This document shows positions 1 through 11,806 of a stretch of 64,000 nucleotides of DNA, in pieces. The position numbers were made by a program, and so were the translations under genes. How positions within the stretch are numbered: the first letter of the stretch is position 1; every line of letters starts with the position of its first letter. Under the pieces are notes generated by a model. That model was not told the origin of the DNA and ran no database searches. It saw only the letters and a program-made list of their open reading frames with translations. Location: NCBI GenBank assembly GCA_020744425.1, contig JAGMUV010000002.1:744001-808000 (forward strand), read 5' to 3'. Origin of the DNA: Dactylonectria macrodidyma (Eukaryota > Ascomycota > Sordariomycetes > Hypocreales > Nectriaceae).

Positions 1-995
1 GATCTGCTCAGAGACCTTCCATGTATAGTCATTGGACTTCAACAGTGGCGACATGATGATGGTGCGCTTGATAGACGCTACGCACACGCTAGATTAGGTG
101 TTAGCGAAGGTACGGCATATTGGACAAGGGTAAACTTACAAGCAACCAGTTGCGAACAACAAAGCAAGAGAAACCTTTTGCCGCAGAGGAATCTGGAGGG
201 GGATGACTATCCTGATGGGAAGAGTAAGGATGAAGAGGTCGATGACAATGTTGGCAATGCTCAAAGTCAGCATTGGGACAATGTTGTTGATGCATTCTCC
301 TTCGACAGTCATGTCCCAACCGGAGGAAATAGGACGACATCGGAAGATCATAAGAAGGATGTACACCACGGTGTACACGGCTACAACGGCGATGAGCGTG
401 TGGACGGCGCGGCGGATGACTCGGTCCGGGGAGATTCTGATGTAAAAGAATAGGACAGAGAGTTTAGAGAAGGCAATGGAGACGGCGAAGATGAGCGTCG
501 CGCCAATTGACATCTTTTGACCCAGATATGTTAGCCAATGTTCTATGAAAAAGAAGTGCTTGATAGATCTCACCTGCCAAAAGTGTGGGCTGAAGACATC
601 GAACAGAATATCCCACATGTGATGGCCTGCACCCAGCTTGATCACTATCACGAACAGTTAGTAACTGCATTGGCATTGCAAAGCAGTGTAAAGAAAACAT
701 ACCTTGGGTAGTGAGTGCAAGGAAGATGATGGAAAAGCCGAGCGCACAGAGGCACATGTCTTGCACATGTTAGTACACTAGTCCCAGCAATGTCAAGCCG
801 GAGAGACTCACAGTCATCGAGCCCAAGCACACCCTTGACCACATATTTCCTTGTAAACAGCCGAAGGCAGACGGCGACGCAGGCGATGACGGTCGTAGCA
901 ACTCCGGCCGGCAGGACTCCTCCAGCACTGCTCGGGGGGTGGAGGAGAGTCCGAACCTCACCTTCGGGGGGGTCCATGACGTAGACGGGAGCCAT
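1..995 (-). CDS. Fungal rhodopsin-like (PTH11-related) integral membrane protein, 3' truncated by window
   Basis: Five exons can be joined on the minus strand: 995-812, 759-703, 644-574, 513-140 and 88 to the window edge. All junctions are GT-AG and phases agree. The start ATG at 995 gives MAPVYVMDPPEG, followed by a hydrophobic segment (GVATTVIACVAVCLRLF) and then GVLGLDDY, a hallmark of the fungal rhodopsin-domain family. Further membrane segments follow (MCLCALGFSIIFLAL, SIGATLIFAVSIAFSKLSVLFFY, LIAVVAVYTVVYILLMIF, IANIVIDLFILTLPIRIV), with a Cys-containing extracellular loop before the last. Members are seven-helix plasma-membrane proteins often linked to surface or nutrient sensing; the ligand cannot be told from sequence. 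The C-terminal tail lies outside the window. The family call is firm, a signalling role is inference. Confidence 0.88.
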
Positions 996-3900
996 GGTAG
1001 TTGATAGGGGGGCCTTGCAACGGAGAAGGGATGATCTTCGTCGTTGGTTTGGGACGACCACTTGAGGTGATGATGGGCGTGTCCGAGCTTCTTCTCGCAC
1101 CTAGATTTGGTCCGGGAGGCCAAGAGTTATTATACTATGCCTTCAATCTACTCCTCCAAGGATGAGGATGGAGCTCGCCGGGAGCAGACTGCCCATGTTA
1201 CTGGGGCCTCCCGTCACCCATCGAGAAAGGAAAAAAAGAGGGACAGGATATACACGCCCCTCCAAGTCCCACATGCGGCATTGCGATGCGAGTAAATCTC
1301 AACAGCAAAAAAGAGACGGCAATGCGAATTCCGCGGATCCTCTCTCACGGGGGCGTGGGCTCGGAAGTGGCAGAGAGAGAGTGTGAGAGAGGAACATAGA
1401 GAGCGGCAACATGACCGTTGCGTTGCAGGCCCCATCGCCCGGGGCCGGGGCTCTCAAGGCTGAAGAAGAAATGGTTCGACTTGAAACTCGAAGCTATGGG
1501 TCTTTCATGGCTAATCCAGGAACGAAAAGTGACGGCTCACTTGAGGGTCATCGAAAAAGCAACTTCCACAATGCGAGTCTCTCTCCATCCGCGCGCATCC
1601 AGACCCTAGGAACCAAGCAGCCCAGCATTAGCCCCCCAGCTGAGAGAGTGTGTGTCTCCGCTTGCGTGGGGTTATTTTCCTTTCTTTTTTCCTATAAGTG
1701 AGGGTCCCTAGCAGAGAGAAAATCTTCAACGGTGACGGACGGGATGAAGTGTGGACAAAAGAGGCACCGCTTTGTCTGCGCCGCCTTGAACGGGACCCAG
1801 CTTCGGCAGACAGGCATGTTTCTCGGGTCCAGACACCCCGGTCCTAGTACCCGCCCCTCGGCGGTGCCCGGACTCTGACGGGGGGGTCTTTAAACGGAGA
1901 GGCTCTAACGGGGGCGGATTGGTCGGAGTTACTGTATGGGATTTTTGCTGGAAACATGCATCATATCTCACATGGCCAGTTTATGCGTAGAACAAGCAGA
2001 GGGAAAAGAAAACACACAATTCATTGTCGTCATCAGTCCCCCAACCAACTTAGGAGTCACGTTGCAGTGCAGACAAGGCGGGTCTCGCTGACTCTATCCG
2101 ACTGCAACAACCGACCGGTCGGGAAAGATAGGTCAGTTCTCACGTCGCCGTCGCCAAAGCACACCGTCGCCTTGTGTGAGATATGGGGGATGGGGATGCC
2201 AGGGTCTGGTGGAGAGTCGAAGTCGCACTGAATCTGGCGATGGCTCATCCCTCCGTTCAAACCTTCCCCCCGCGAGGAATGCTACACGGGGATCAAATCG
2301 ACCCTTTCTATCAACCAGGGACGCTTACCGGGTTCAGGCCGTATTGCTGGGTCAGTTCCAGGCACGCATCTGCTGCAACGCCAAAGCCTAAAGGACAGCT
2401 TCGATGCGGAGGATCGAGGCCGTGTTTGCATGGGATTTTTGATTCGGGGGTCCCCATGGTGATGGGACACCTCGGCCCGTTATTGTCGGACTCGAGATAA
2501 CAAGGGAAGCCGGTGCACGAAAGCTCAATCATCGAATGACGAATCAATTCCGATGACTGACTACTACACCTTGCTTCTTCGATATCATGCCCAATAAGGA
2601 AACTTTCAGAGGGCAGCTACTTACGCTCTTTGTCAAATGCTCCTAAACGTTTCGAGGCCGGCATTGCGCGGTCGGGAGCGCATTATCGGAAACAACGGTA
2701 ACAACACCACTCGTCACAAGTCTTTTTCGTTCCTTTTTCTTCTTACCTTTGAAATGGTTGTCTGTCATTTTACGAGATTTCTTTTTTTTCATCCCACTTC
2801 TTTCGTGATCCTCTGCTTCACCGATCTATGCGGCCCCCATTTTGGGTGGAGTAGTAGTCCGGTATCCGAAAATGGGGTGATGCTCACAGCACCGAGCTAA
2901 AAAGGGCCTCTGGCGGCGTGCGAAACGGGCAACTCAAAGAGCAAGGAAGCCCAAGCGAGAAAAGATAGAATCCGGGGTCTCCCGGAATTGGGTCTTGAGG
3001 GCACGAGAAACGACCGGCTTGGAGTCTTGCGGAGCCGCAAGGTACCAGCTGCTACGTAAAGGTGCTGGATCGAGGAAATACAGAAAAGCCTCCTTCTCCC
3101 CCAGTTCTGCGCCTCCAGCCCCGTAGCGTGTAAGCGCCACGACATGGGGGGGATGGGATGAAGATGACCCCACGAGCAACAAATGAGAGAAGAGCCGAGG
3201 AGAGGAGAGGAGACTTACCAATGATTAGCATGTGTGTGTTGGTCGTGGGTTGCCTGTGATGCCGCCATGCTATGTGTGGTGTGTGTACTTGATACTCGAA
3301 GTTGCTTTTTATTCTGATTTCTTACGCGTGGGTGGGCGTGGCGGACTCGGCAAGGTTGACGATTTCTTCATTAGGACCAGTTGGTTGATGAAAACACTGG
3401 GGCTTCAATGACACAGCATCCCTGCCAGTCTTCAACACCATTGACACACTCACACAGCAGCTTTTCATCTTGTCTGATGGAATACGTGGTCAATCTCGCG
3501 ACTCGCCTGGACACGGAACGTATTCGTACGCAAGAAAAAAGACGCCTAATTAAAGAAAAAAGACGAGAACCAACACACGCCGCCGCGGCTTGCAGAGACT
3601 CAGCCATTCAACGCAGCGCCGTTCCTGGATCCGACTCCACTGCTGCAGCTTCGGGAACAAAGCCGTTGCAGCGAGTAAGAGGGCGATGGCGCAGATGCAC
3701 ACAATGAAGCCAAAACGGTTTTGCATCGCCGCCGATGACTCTGACGAGTTGCCTTAACACCGAGGTTCGTTTTTTCTTTTCCCAGGATACACCTGTTTCC
3801 CATGGCGTCAGAGGTGGCTGTAACGCCGCCATCCAGTGAGAAGCCCATCATAAGGCAAAGTGCAACCCCTGCATTTCCCCATCTTTGGACCTTTTTGCAG

Positions 3901-5937
3901 CAGCGTGTTTGTGATGTGTATGGAAGACGAAGTTACTACGAATGGACTAGACTCCGCTCATCAGTGCTCAGGGCCATGAATAATTACGGAGTTGCCTCTT
4001 GTCTCCAAATCTCCAGTGGCAGCTCTCCACGGTCTCCATCGGACTCCTCCATCAGGCGATCTCCAAGGCGCGACAGCCACGGCATGATCAAAAAGCAAAA
4101 ACACACAGAGATTTTGCTCCATAGCTTGTTAGTAGCTCCGCGGAGGACGCCTACTTTGCTCAAGGCAGAAGCTGCTCTCCACAAGCCACTCGACGGAACC
4201 AACAAAACTCTCGCTTTTGTGCGTAAGCATGCAGGTACAGTACGTACAAACAGTAATTCCCGGTCAGCGTTCGGGCATAACGAGCTTTTTTCATGCCCGT
4301 TCGCCTCTTTTCGGGAAGTGGCTTCGGCAGTAGACGTCACCAGCCCGTGAAGACTGGATGGATGGATGAGTGCGCTTTTCGCTATGGCCTAGCAAAAGTT
4401 GTGACTTGGTCAAGGGGCGCAGGATGAGCAAAAGAGCTGCGCCGAGTCTCGGTCCCGTGACGGAACAGATCAGCGTATGACTGTCACAACTCATATACGA
4501 TCGCCGGCGTTGCTAAAGACACTCTCAGTTACTCCTTCAGGAACGTTGCATTGGGAGCAAAACTGACACTATTTCCAGGTACAATGTCATGCCGGCGCCG
4601 GCATCTGCATCCTCAACGTGAGACGTCACCTCACTCCGAATCTTTCTTGCCCTGCCTCATCAATTCCCCCTGCCTTGAAAAATCCCTACCTTAGCCCCCC
4701 TGTTTAAACCATCGACGATCGAAGAGCCCATGGATGGGCTTTCTGTATCCCGCCTCTCACGCAATGACATCCCCCCCTGGTTGATTGCCGAGACGTCAAA
4801 ATGACAGCCGACACGCATCTCAAATCTCTTTTCATCCCCCGTCGCGGAGCCAGCTTCTCCAGTCCAGAGCTAACGGGTCTTGCACTCTTGTACGAAAAAG
4901 AAGCGGGCGTCCTTGTTAGGCCTGTCGGTTGACGCAGCCGAACAGATCCAACGGCGGGCGCTTGGTCCAAGAGCCAACGTCAGTTTCTCTACTCCGTAAA
5001 AGCCACACAACGGGCACATCTCCATAGTCTCCGGATGGGATTTCCACCAGATAACTCTATCAGCCCATCGCAGGGGAGTTAACGTCACAGGAGCAAGTGA
5101 GGCGTCAAGCCGCCAATATTTCCTCTTGGCCAACGCCTCCAACGTCTTTGCACTTTGCTTCTTTCTTGCGCCTGTTATCGCCACCAGGCAGCTCCTCCTA
5201 ATGTTCCATTCCGGTCACAACATGCCAATTTCCGGAGTAACTGTCATTCTATCGCAAGGCCCAACAAGTAATTTGGACAAGCTCTTGTTTGGACGGCCCG
5301 ACCTAAGGTGACTTGTCATTGCCGGACCGGGCTGCATCGCATATTACAGGTTGATAAGGCTGTGAGAGCCTAGGAAGGGCTTGCCACCGGCAACGGGAGT
5401 CTCCGCAACGACGAAACCGTAGATGCCGGAGTAGCATTCGAGGGCAGAGACGGTAGGTCCACGTTATCAGTACCAGAAACTCTCCCATGCTACCTTACCA
5501 TCGGTTGACATCACTACCTTATCTTACACAGCTTCAATCACAGATCCAGGTTTGATGCGCACCAACACGCGCCTGTCATCACGGGACCCAGCGACGTTCT
5601 GATGATCTGATCGCCAGCTACCCTGAACAAGTCGCTCAGAAATCGGCATCCATTACTCCGCGTCGACAACATCGACTTTAGTATTACACGACGCGTCTTT
5701 GTACAGCCTGTACAGCTCGTCCTAGTCTCCGTCCCTACTCCCGTCTACCCAGTCCCTTGATCCCACTTGCGTGCCCAAGGTTTGTTCGTATTCATAAGAC
5801 ATTGTCTTCTGAGGCGCGCCTACACCTCGTCTGTGTATTTACCGAATCCAGTTTTGTGCCCGGCCGTCTCATTCATTGGAGAGTATTATCTCCGTTCGCT
5901 TGCGTTCCCTTCTCTCAATCATGGGAGAAAAATCAGC
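996..5937. other. Long gene-poor intergenic region (4.9 kb)
   Basis: No reading frame here shows a recognisable domain or a convincing exon chain. Many short overlapping ORFs exist on both strands; the longest, 3802-4350 plus (182 codons), has no family signature. The left part should hold the receptor promoter and the right end the 3' flank of the palmitoyltransferase gene. GACGTCA motifs occur near 4331, 4622 and 4791. No tRNA or transposon end was seen. A long non-coding transcript or a small unannotated gene cannot be excluded. Confidence 0.5.
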
Positions 5938-8329
5938 TTAAACATCCTCAGTACCCACGGCTTCGTAGCCTCCACGTTCTCTCCTTCCGGTCAATTGCAT
6001 CAACGTTGGGCTCTCATAAGTCGCAGTGTAGTCAATCCTCTCGCCGCCAAGAATCGCAGTGCCATTCTCCCTCGGTCCGAAGATGGGCGCGGGATCACAC
6101 CAAAAGTCCTTACAATTGGACACGCAGCCTCGGCTGTAGGGGTTCTTCTTCTTACGCTTGTTCTGCGTAGACGCGGCTCCTCGGCCAGTGATGGTCTCGA
6201 TGAAGGGATCGACGCCCAAGAGACGGCTCCACTGCTTAAGCATACCACCCTTGTGCTTGTGGTTGTGTGCACCTTGGCCAGCTGTGGTGGACAGCGATGG
6301 GTGGTTGGGATCAAGAGGAGTGCCAGTAGAAGTAAACGCGGAAGTGACACTAGCATCACGGATGCCATACATGTTCTCAAAAGTCGTCATCGCTCGGGAA
6401 ACCTGGAAAAACTGTGTGAAGAGGAGCATGGTAACCCAGAGGAGTTGAAGCGTGATCCAGACTCCCAAAAGGGCTGTGTAGGAGTCGGCATTGACAATCT
6501 TGCAAAGTCCGGGGCTCAAAACGTTGCAAACATCGGAAGCATTCTCGGAAATGGTGTTGAAATCTAGAGCCATGTATTAGCGATGAGGGGGAGTTGAAGG
6601 CTTCGAGAAGGCTCACAATAATACAGCAACCAGTCATATGACATAATGCCAAAGCTGAGGGCAACTATGTAAAAGAAGAAATGTCGGTGGTTGTTAATTC
6701 CAACACAGTTGTTGATCCAAGGGCAATGGCTGAGAATCTGTTAGCATCATCACATAATCCATCTGAAGCAAGTCGACTCACTGGTCATGCTTGGCCACAC
6801 ATCGCTGACATCTGCGGCAGTGCTTGCTTCGCAGGGGCGTCCGAATCATGCACGTAACACAGAAGTTGGATTCGTCAAATTTCCACTGCTGAAGTAGCTC
6901 ATCAATGACGGCCTTCTGCTCTGCGATGCCGTTCATCTTGGGAACAAATCCGGGGTCGTATCGCATGCTGGCGATGTAAAAGTACGCCGTCAAACCGAAG
7001 AAGATACCAAAACCCATGTTCAGGATGGTATGTGTGTTTCCAGCGCTCGCACCCATCGTCGTTGCCCAAAAGACATTGGTCAGCCAGTTGGCGCCTGTGA
7101 AGAACAAAGTAGCAGCAAAGATACCCGCAAGCCAAGGCTGATAGAAGTTAGCAGTGATCAGGATGGGAGACCAAGGGTACGAACCGTCTTGTGGAAGTGT
7201 CGCATGTCTGAAGGTGCGTACTCCAGCACCTGCTGGGCACACCATTGAATGCCATACACAGCGGCCAAGGCCACTGGTACGCCGAAATATATGGGGAAAT
7301 GCGACAGAATCATAACCATTGCCCAGACCAGGAGGAACGGCCAAAAGAATAGGAACCTCGTCACAAACGCCCTCTTGTCCTTCAAGAAATGGCTTGCGCC
7401 AGGCCAGGCTGGAACTGCGGGGTGGCCATCTTCGTCAAACCCGCACTCGCGGAGGGCACGATGCCAGGCGGACTGCGTGTTCAGCTCGCTAGCCGTCACA
7501 GCAGGCGTCTTTCCGGTCAACGTCTTTGCAAATCGATCGGCTCCGTACTCAATAAGCTTGAGGATACAACCCGGGTTGCCCTTGACGAGAGCCCAGTGCA
7601 GAGCAGTGAAGCCTTGCTCATCCGTAGCATGGACGCTGGCACCCCATCGCAGGAAGACGTCGACGCACTGAGGGAAGCCCTTGTACGCCGACCACATCAA
7701 CGCCGTGTGGCCAAAGTTGTCGATGACATCCACGGGGATGCCTTGGTGTAGCAACAGGACAATTAGGAGGACATTGCCGTTGAATGTCGAGATATGAAGA
7801 GTGTTGTATCCCTGGGCATCGGTGATGAGGGGGTCGGCGCCGTGCTGGAGGAGCAGGTTGACGGTATAGTAGTGACAGCGCTGGGCAGCCCATTGGAGAG
7901 GCGTAGCGACTGAGTCGCCGCCCTTTCTGTTGATCTCGGCACCGTGGTCGATGAGAAACTTGCACATGGCATACTGGTTGTTAATTGCAGCCCACTGGAT
8001 GACGGCATTTGTCAGCTTGAAGCCCTCCAAGCTATTCCCATCCAGCTCCAGCTGGAGAAAAGGGCACTTACGTGCAGGGGAGTGATCCCTTCGTCATCGG
8101 TGTATGTGGCATCGAACTCGCCAGATTCGAACAGCTTTTCCATGGCTGGAACATCGCCCACACGAGCAATCTGCATAATGTCCTCCTCCTGGTTCTGCTC
8201 GTCGACGGGCAAGCTGCCCATCTCCATCTCGCTGTTGAGCTTCGGCACTGCGGCGCTGGCCTTTGTCGACGGTTGAATGGGCGCGGCCGAGGCAGTCGAC
8301 ATGCTGCTGGCAGGCGTGATGCTTCCCAT
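5938..8329 (-). CDS. AKR1: Ankyrin-repeat DHHC palmitoyltransferase Akr1
   Basis: Five exons: 8329-8072, 7994-7185, 7137-6782, 6729-6617 and 6563-5938, coding 720 residues, the usual length for Akr1. The acidic N-terminus precedes about six ankyrin repeats ([56 protein letters not shown]). Two membrane segments follow, then [13 protein letters not shown] and [12 protein letters not shown], then the zinc-binding cysteine-rich domain ([15 protein letters not shown]). The catalytic [10 protein letters not shown] is split by the third intron (CA/C codon) and is intact after splicing. Two more membrane helices and the Akr1-type tail [16 protein letters not shown] complete it. It transfers palmitate to cysteines of substrate proteins in Golgi or endosomal membranes. 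Yeast Akr1 carries DHYC; this one is DHHC. The ATG at 8329 is the first in frame. It is divergent from the SRP receptor gene. Confidence 0.95.
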
Positions 8330-9081
8330 CACGACAGGTTGACAGCCCAGGGGGTCGACGGGGATATACTAAACGAGAGGGTGGACTCCTGAGACGGATA
8401 GGGCGGCACAATGGCAGTACGGGGGGTGGAGAGAACGGGGTTGCGGCGGTACGAGGTCGAGAAGCAAGGCAATAACGACTACAGCCAGATCATGTCGAAA
8501 TCGGAACAAAAGGGCAAACAGCGAAAGGGAGACGGCAGCGGCGAAATGCTGACCCCGAATATAATGGCAATTTTGCGAGGAGCAGCGCGTGGGCACCATA
8601 CGTATTACTGAAGCCGCGATACCGAGCGCGGCTGAGCCTTGGCTGAGCCTAGCCTTTCCCCAAAGGGGGCTAGCGCTGCCACCAACCGAACTACCATCTC
8701 AAGGGCACCCCTGTGGCTGAGCGCGAACTCGAGACGGGAAAACTGGAGATGTGGCTTCTCACGTGCCTGTGGCACAGCGGCTGTGGCTTCTCTCCCAACG
8801 TTTGGAGAAATTGTGGCTGTAGGAACCTTGAAGGTGGGCTGGCCAGATTATCGTTCCGCACGGCATCGCCAACTTCCGACTCTTTCGATTGTCCATAATT
8901 CGGACCAGGTATAAAGCGCCGCAACTCACCGAGAGCGCCGACAACAGAGAAGATTCTTCCTCGTACACCTTTTGGTCTTCCAATTCACCAAGGTACACGA
9001 AAAAAAACCTCCACGTCGAGTTCTCGCGCCTCATCGACCGATTCGACGACGCCCAGCGGGAGCCGCCGCTTTCTAGCCACC
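8330..9081. promoter_or_regulatory. Divergent promoter region, AKR1 / SRP receptor beta
   Basis: This 752-base space separates two divergent start codons. A TATA-like TATAAAG lies at 8910-8916, 166 bases before the plus-strand ATG. An 11-base direct repeat (GGCTGAGCCT plus one base) sits at 8630-8651. Five same-strand TGTGGC hexamers occur at 8712, 8750, 8768, 8782 and 8812, and a CACGTG E-box at about 8760. Binding proteins are not known from sequence alone. Confidence 0.45.
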
Positions 9082-9939
9082 ATGGCGACCTTCACCGAGG
9101 TGGTCGAGGCCATCATGACGCCGTCCCTACCTACGATTCTCATCGGATTTCTCATCATCATCGGCGCACCCATCATCCTGCACATCATCCTCTCCTCGTC
9201 GAGCACGTACACGATCCCGCCCACGGTGCTCCTCGTCGGCCCCTCCAACGCCGGCAAGACGTCGCTCCAGACGCTCTTCGAGCGCGGGTCCACCAACAGC
9301 GAGACGCACACGTCACAAGTCTCGCAGTCGGTAGAGCTCAACGCCTCGACCGACTCGGCCACCAGGAAGTCGTTCCGCAATCATGCCGCCACCGACGGCA
9401 CCTACACCAAGTTCCTGCTCGTCGACACCCCTGGTCACGGCAAGCTTCGCAACTCGGCCATGGACAAGCTGAACAACACCGAGAAGCTTCACGCCGTCGT
9501 CTTCATGGTCGATGCTGCCGCCCTCGGTGAGCAGGACACGCTGGCTCCCACGGCTGCCTACCTATACGACATCCTGCTTTTCTTGCAGAAGCGCGCCACC
9601 ACCAGCGCCAAGACCAAGGCCGCCATCCCGATCATGATTGCCGCCAACAAAATGGATCTCTTTACCGCTCTTCCCTCAACACTTGTCAAGTCCAACTTAG
9701 AAGCTGAGCTCTCGCGAATCCGCGCCTCAAAGAGCAAGGGACTGCTGGACTCTGGTGTGGGAACCGACGAGATTGGCTCCGAAGAGCAAGATTCATGGCT
9801 GGGGGAGTATGGTTCCACCAAGTTCACCTTCAGCCAACTTCAGGAATTTGACATTGGCGTGGAAGTTGTTCCCGGTAACGTCACCGGCGACGGCCCTGGT
9901 GCGGACAAGTGGTGGTGGTGGATTGCCCAGCAAGTATAA
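9082..9939 (+). CDS. SRP102: Signal recognition particle receptor beta subunit (membrane-anchored small GTPase)
   Basis: Single exon, 285 residues. An N-terminal membrane anchor at about residues 17-37 (PTILIGFLIIIGAPIILHII) is followed by a GTPase domain. G1/P-loop is GPSNAGKTS (residues 53-61), G3 is DTPGHG (115-120) and G4 is NKMD (189-192). This order, with an anchor before an Arf/SRbeta-like GTPase, fits the SRP receptor beta subunit, which holds the alpha subunit at the ER membrane during co-translational targeting. The C-terminus WWWWIAQQV is tryptophan-rich, as usual in fungal homologues. The ATG context (CACCATGGCG) is strong. Other small GTPases lack this anchor and spacing, so the assignment is confident. 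Confidence 0.93.
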   Translation: MATFTEVVEAIMTPSLPTILIGFLIIIGAPIILHIILSSSSTYTIPPTVLLVGPSNAGKTSLQTLFERGSTNSETHTSQVSQSVELNASTDSATRKSFRNHAATDGTYTKFLLVDTPGHGKLRNSAMDKLNNTEKLHAVVFMVDAAALGEQDTLAPTAAYLYDILLFLQKRATTSAKTKAAIPIMIAANKMDLFTALPSTLVKSNLEAELSRIRASKSKGLLDSGVGTDEIGSEEQDSWLGEYGSTKFTFSQLQEFDIGVEVVPGNVTGDGPGADKWWWWIAQQV

Positions 9940-10197
9940 GATCGATTATTCTTTAGGATAGTTCACGTTGAGCAGGGTTCGGTAGTGAATTATCACTTCA
10001 ATATTAATTTTAATTCATGCAAACAGAATGCCTCGCAGAATGCCCTGTAGATGTTGAGTCTACCCACATGTCTTCAGATTCCATTCTATACCCAGCTCTG
10101 AAAACTGTCGCTTCGCCATCTATCCTATGCCAGGAACGCCAGACGTTAATGTCGTTGAAAACATGAGTACTCGTTCCCCGCCTCGTAAGAGGCATAT

Positions 10198-11806
10198 CTA
10201 CAACTTCTTGTTGACCATCCAGCTCAGCAAGTCGACCTTGGTCACGACTGCAACGGGCTTGGACAGAGACTCGGAATCACCAGTTCTTTCGGTGACGACG
10301 GCTGCGCTGTTCCACTCAAAGAATTTGCTCAGAGTGGTGAGGGGTGTGTCGATGGTGATTTCGACAAAGTTTCTTCTCTTGCCAGCCTTGGTGGGGGTGG
10401 TGAGCTCTCGGGGGTCGGTGACGATTTCGTCCAGGCGAGCAAAGTCGAACATGACATCCTTGACGGGGCTCTGTGCGGTGGCCCGTCCACGAGAGATGTA
10501 GCTGAGCAAGTTACCCAGCGTCACCAGGCCGACCAGCTTGCTGCCGGTGTTAGAGAGAACAGGAAGCTGGTCGAAGCCCTTGTCGCGCATGGTCTCGATG
10601 GCCTCAGAGCACGGGGCTGAAGCACCAACCGATGTCACTGGCTTGAGACGCAGCGACGCAATAGTAGCACCATCGTAAGGGTCAGCCGACTTGTTCGACT
10701 TCACGGTCGACTCTACGCCGTTCACGGGCAGCAGGTTGTTGGCGGCAAGCCAGTCGTCATCGGCAAACTTGGACAAATAGCTTCGGATGCTGTCGGGCAG
10801 GAGAACAACGACAACGTCGCCCTTCTTGAAACCGAAATCCTTGACGGCGAGAAGCATGGCCGCCATGGCGGAACCAGAGCTGCCGCCGACGAGGAGACCC
10901 TCTTCGGAAATGAGCCTTCTGGCAAGGTAGAAGGATTGCTGGTCGTCGGTCTTGTACCACTTGTCGACAATCTCGCGGTCAAGAACATCGGGGATGAAGT
11001 CGTAACCAATTCCCTCCACCTTGTATGGCTCATCGGCATGCTCCTTGTTGAGGAGCTCGGGCAGGGCGAGGATACTGCCATGAGGATCAGCGGCAACAGC
11101 CTTGATATCTTTGTTGTGCTTCTTCAGTCCCCTGGCCAGACCAGTGATGGTGCCTCCGGTACCAGCTCCAGCGACAACGGCGCTGATTTTGCCACCAGTC
11201 TGCTCCCAGATCTCCTCGGCCGTGCCATACTCGTGGGCTAGGGGGTTGTCCACGTTGCTGTACTGGTCGAGAATGTGAGCGTTAGGCAACTCCTTCTCGA
11301 GCCGACGGGCGACACCGATGTGAGATTCCGGGGAATCCCAAGCAGCTTGCGTGGGGGTACGGATGATGGTGGCGCCGAGGGCACGGAGGACCGAGACCTT
11401 CTCAGCAGACATCTTCTCGGGTAGAGTGATGATGGTCTTGTAGCCCTTGATGGCGCCGACGAGGGCCAGGCCGATACCACTACGCACAACTATTAGCTAG
11501 GACATCCAGAATTTGAATTGGTAGCAAGAAAGCGGTGTCTCACGTATTGCCGCTGGTAGGTTCAATCAAGGTGTCTCCAGGCTTAATCCTGCCGCTCTTC
11601 TCGGCCTCCTCGATCATCCTGAGGGCAATGCGGTCCTTGACGCTGCCGCCGGCGCTGAATAGCTCTGGCTTGACGTAGACATCACACTCGATGCCATAGG
11701 ACTGGGGGATCTTGTTGAGCCGGACGAGAGGAGTGTTGCCAATGAGCTCTGTGGCGGAGAGGACGGTGGCCGGACGAGGGCGCGTGTGGGGGACTTCTGA
11801 CGCCAT
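10198..11806 (-). CDS. CYS4: Cystathionine beta-synthase (PLP enzyme with CBS domain pair)
   Basis: Two exons, 11806-11544 and 11479-10198, joined by a 64-base intron within a Thr codon; 514 residues. The N-terminal fold-type II PLP domain shows [13 protein letters not shown], the PLP-binding lysine in [10 protein letters not shown] (about K57), EPTSGNT, the phosphate-binding GTGGT (about 194-198) and [11 protein letters not shown]. The C-terminal part has two CBS motifs ([16 protein letters not shown] and [14 protein letters not shown]), which marks cystathionine beta-synthase rather than cysteine synthase. It condenses homocysteine and serine to cystathionine in the cytosol (transsulfuration). 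No N-terminal heme-binding extension is present, as in yeast Cys4. The start at 11806 has no competing upstream in-frame ATG. It shares an intergenic region with the divergent aminopeptidase gene. Confidence 0.94.

Noticed and set aside
3802..4350. 182-codon plus-strand ORF in the gene-poor region
   Set aside because: No domain, signal peptide or family pattern, low-complexity composition, and overlapping ORFs of similar size on the other strand.
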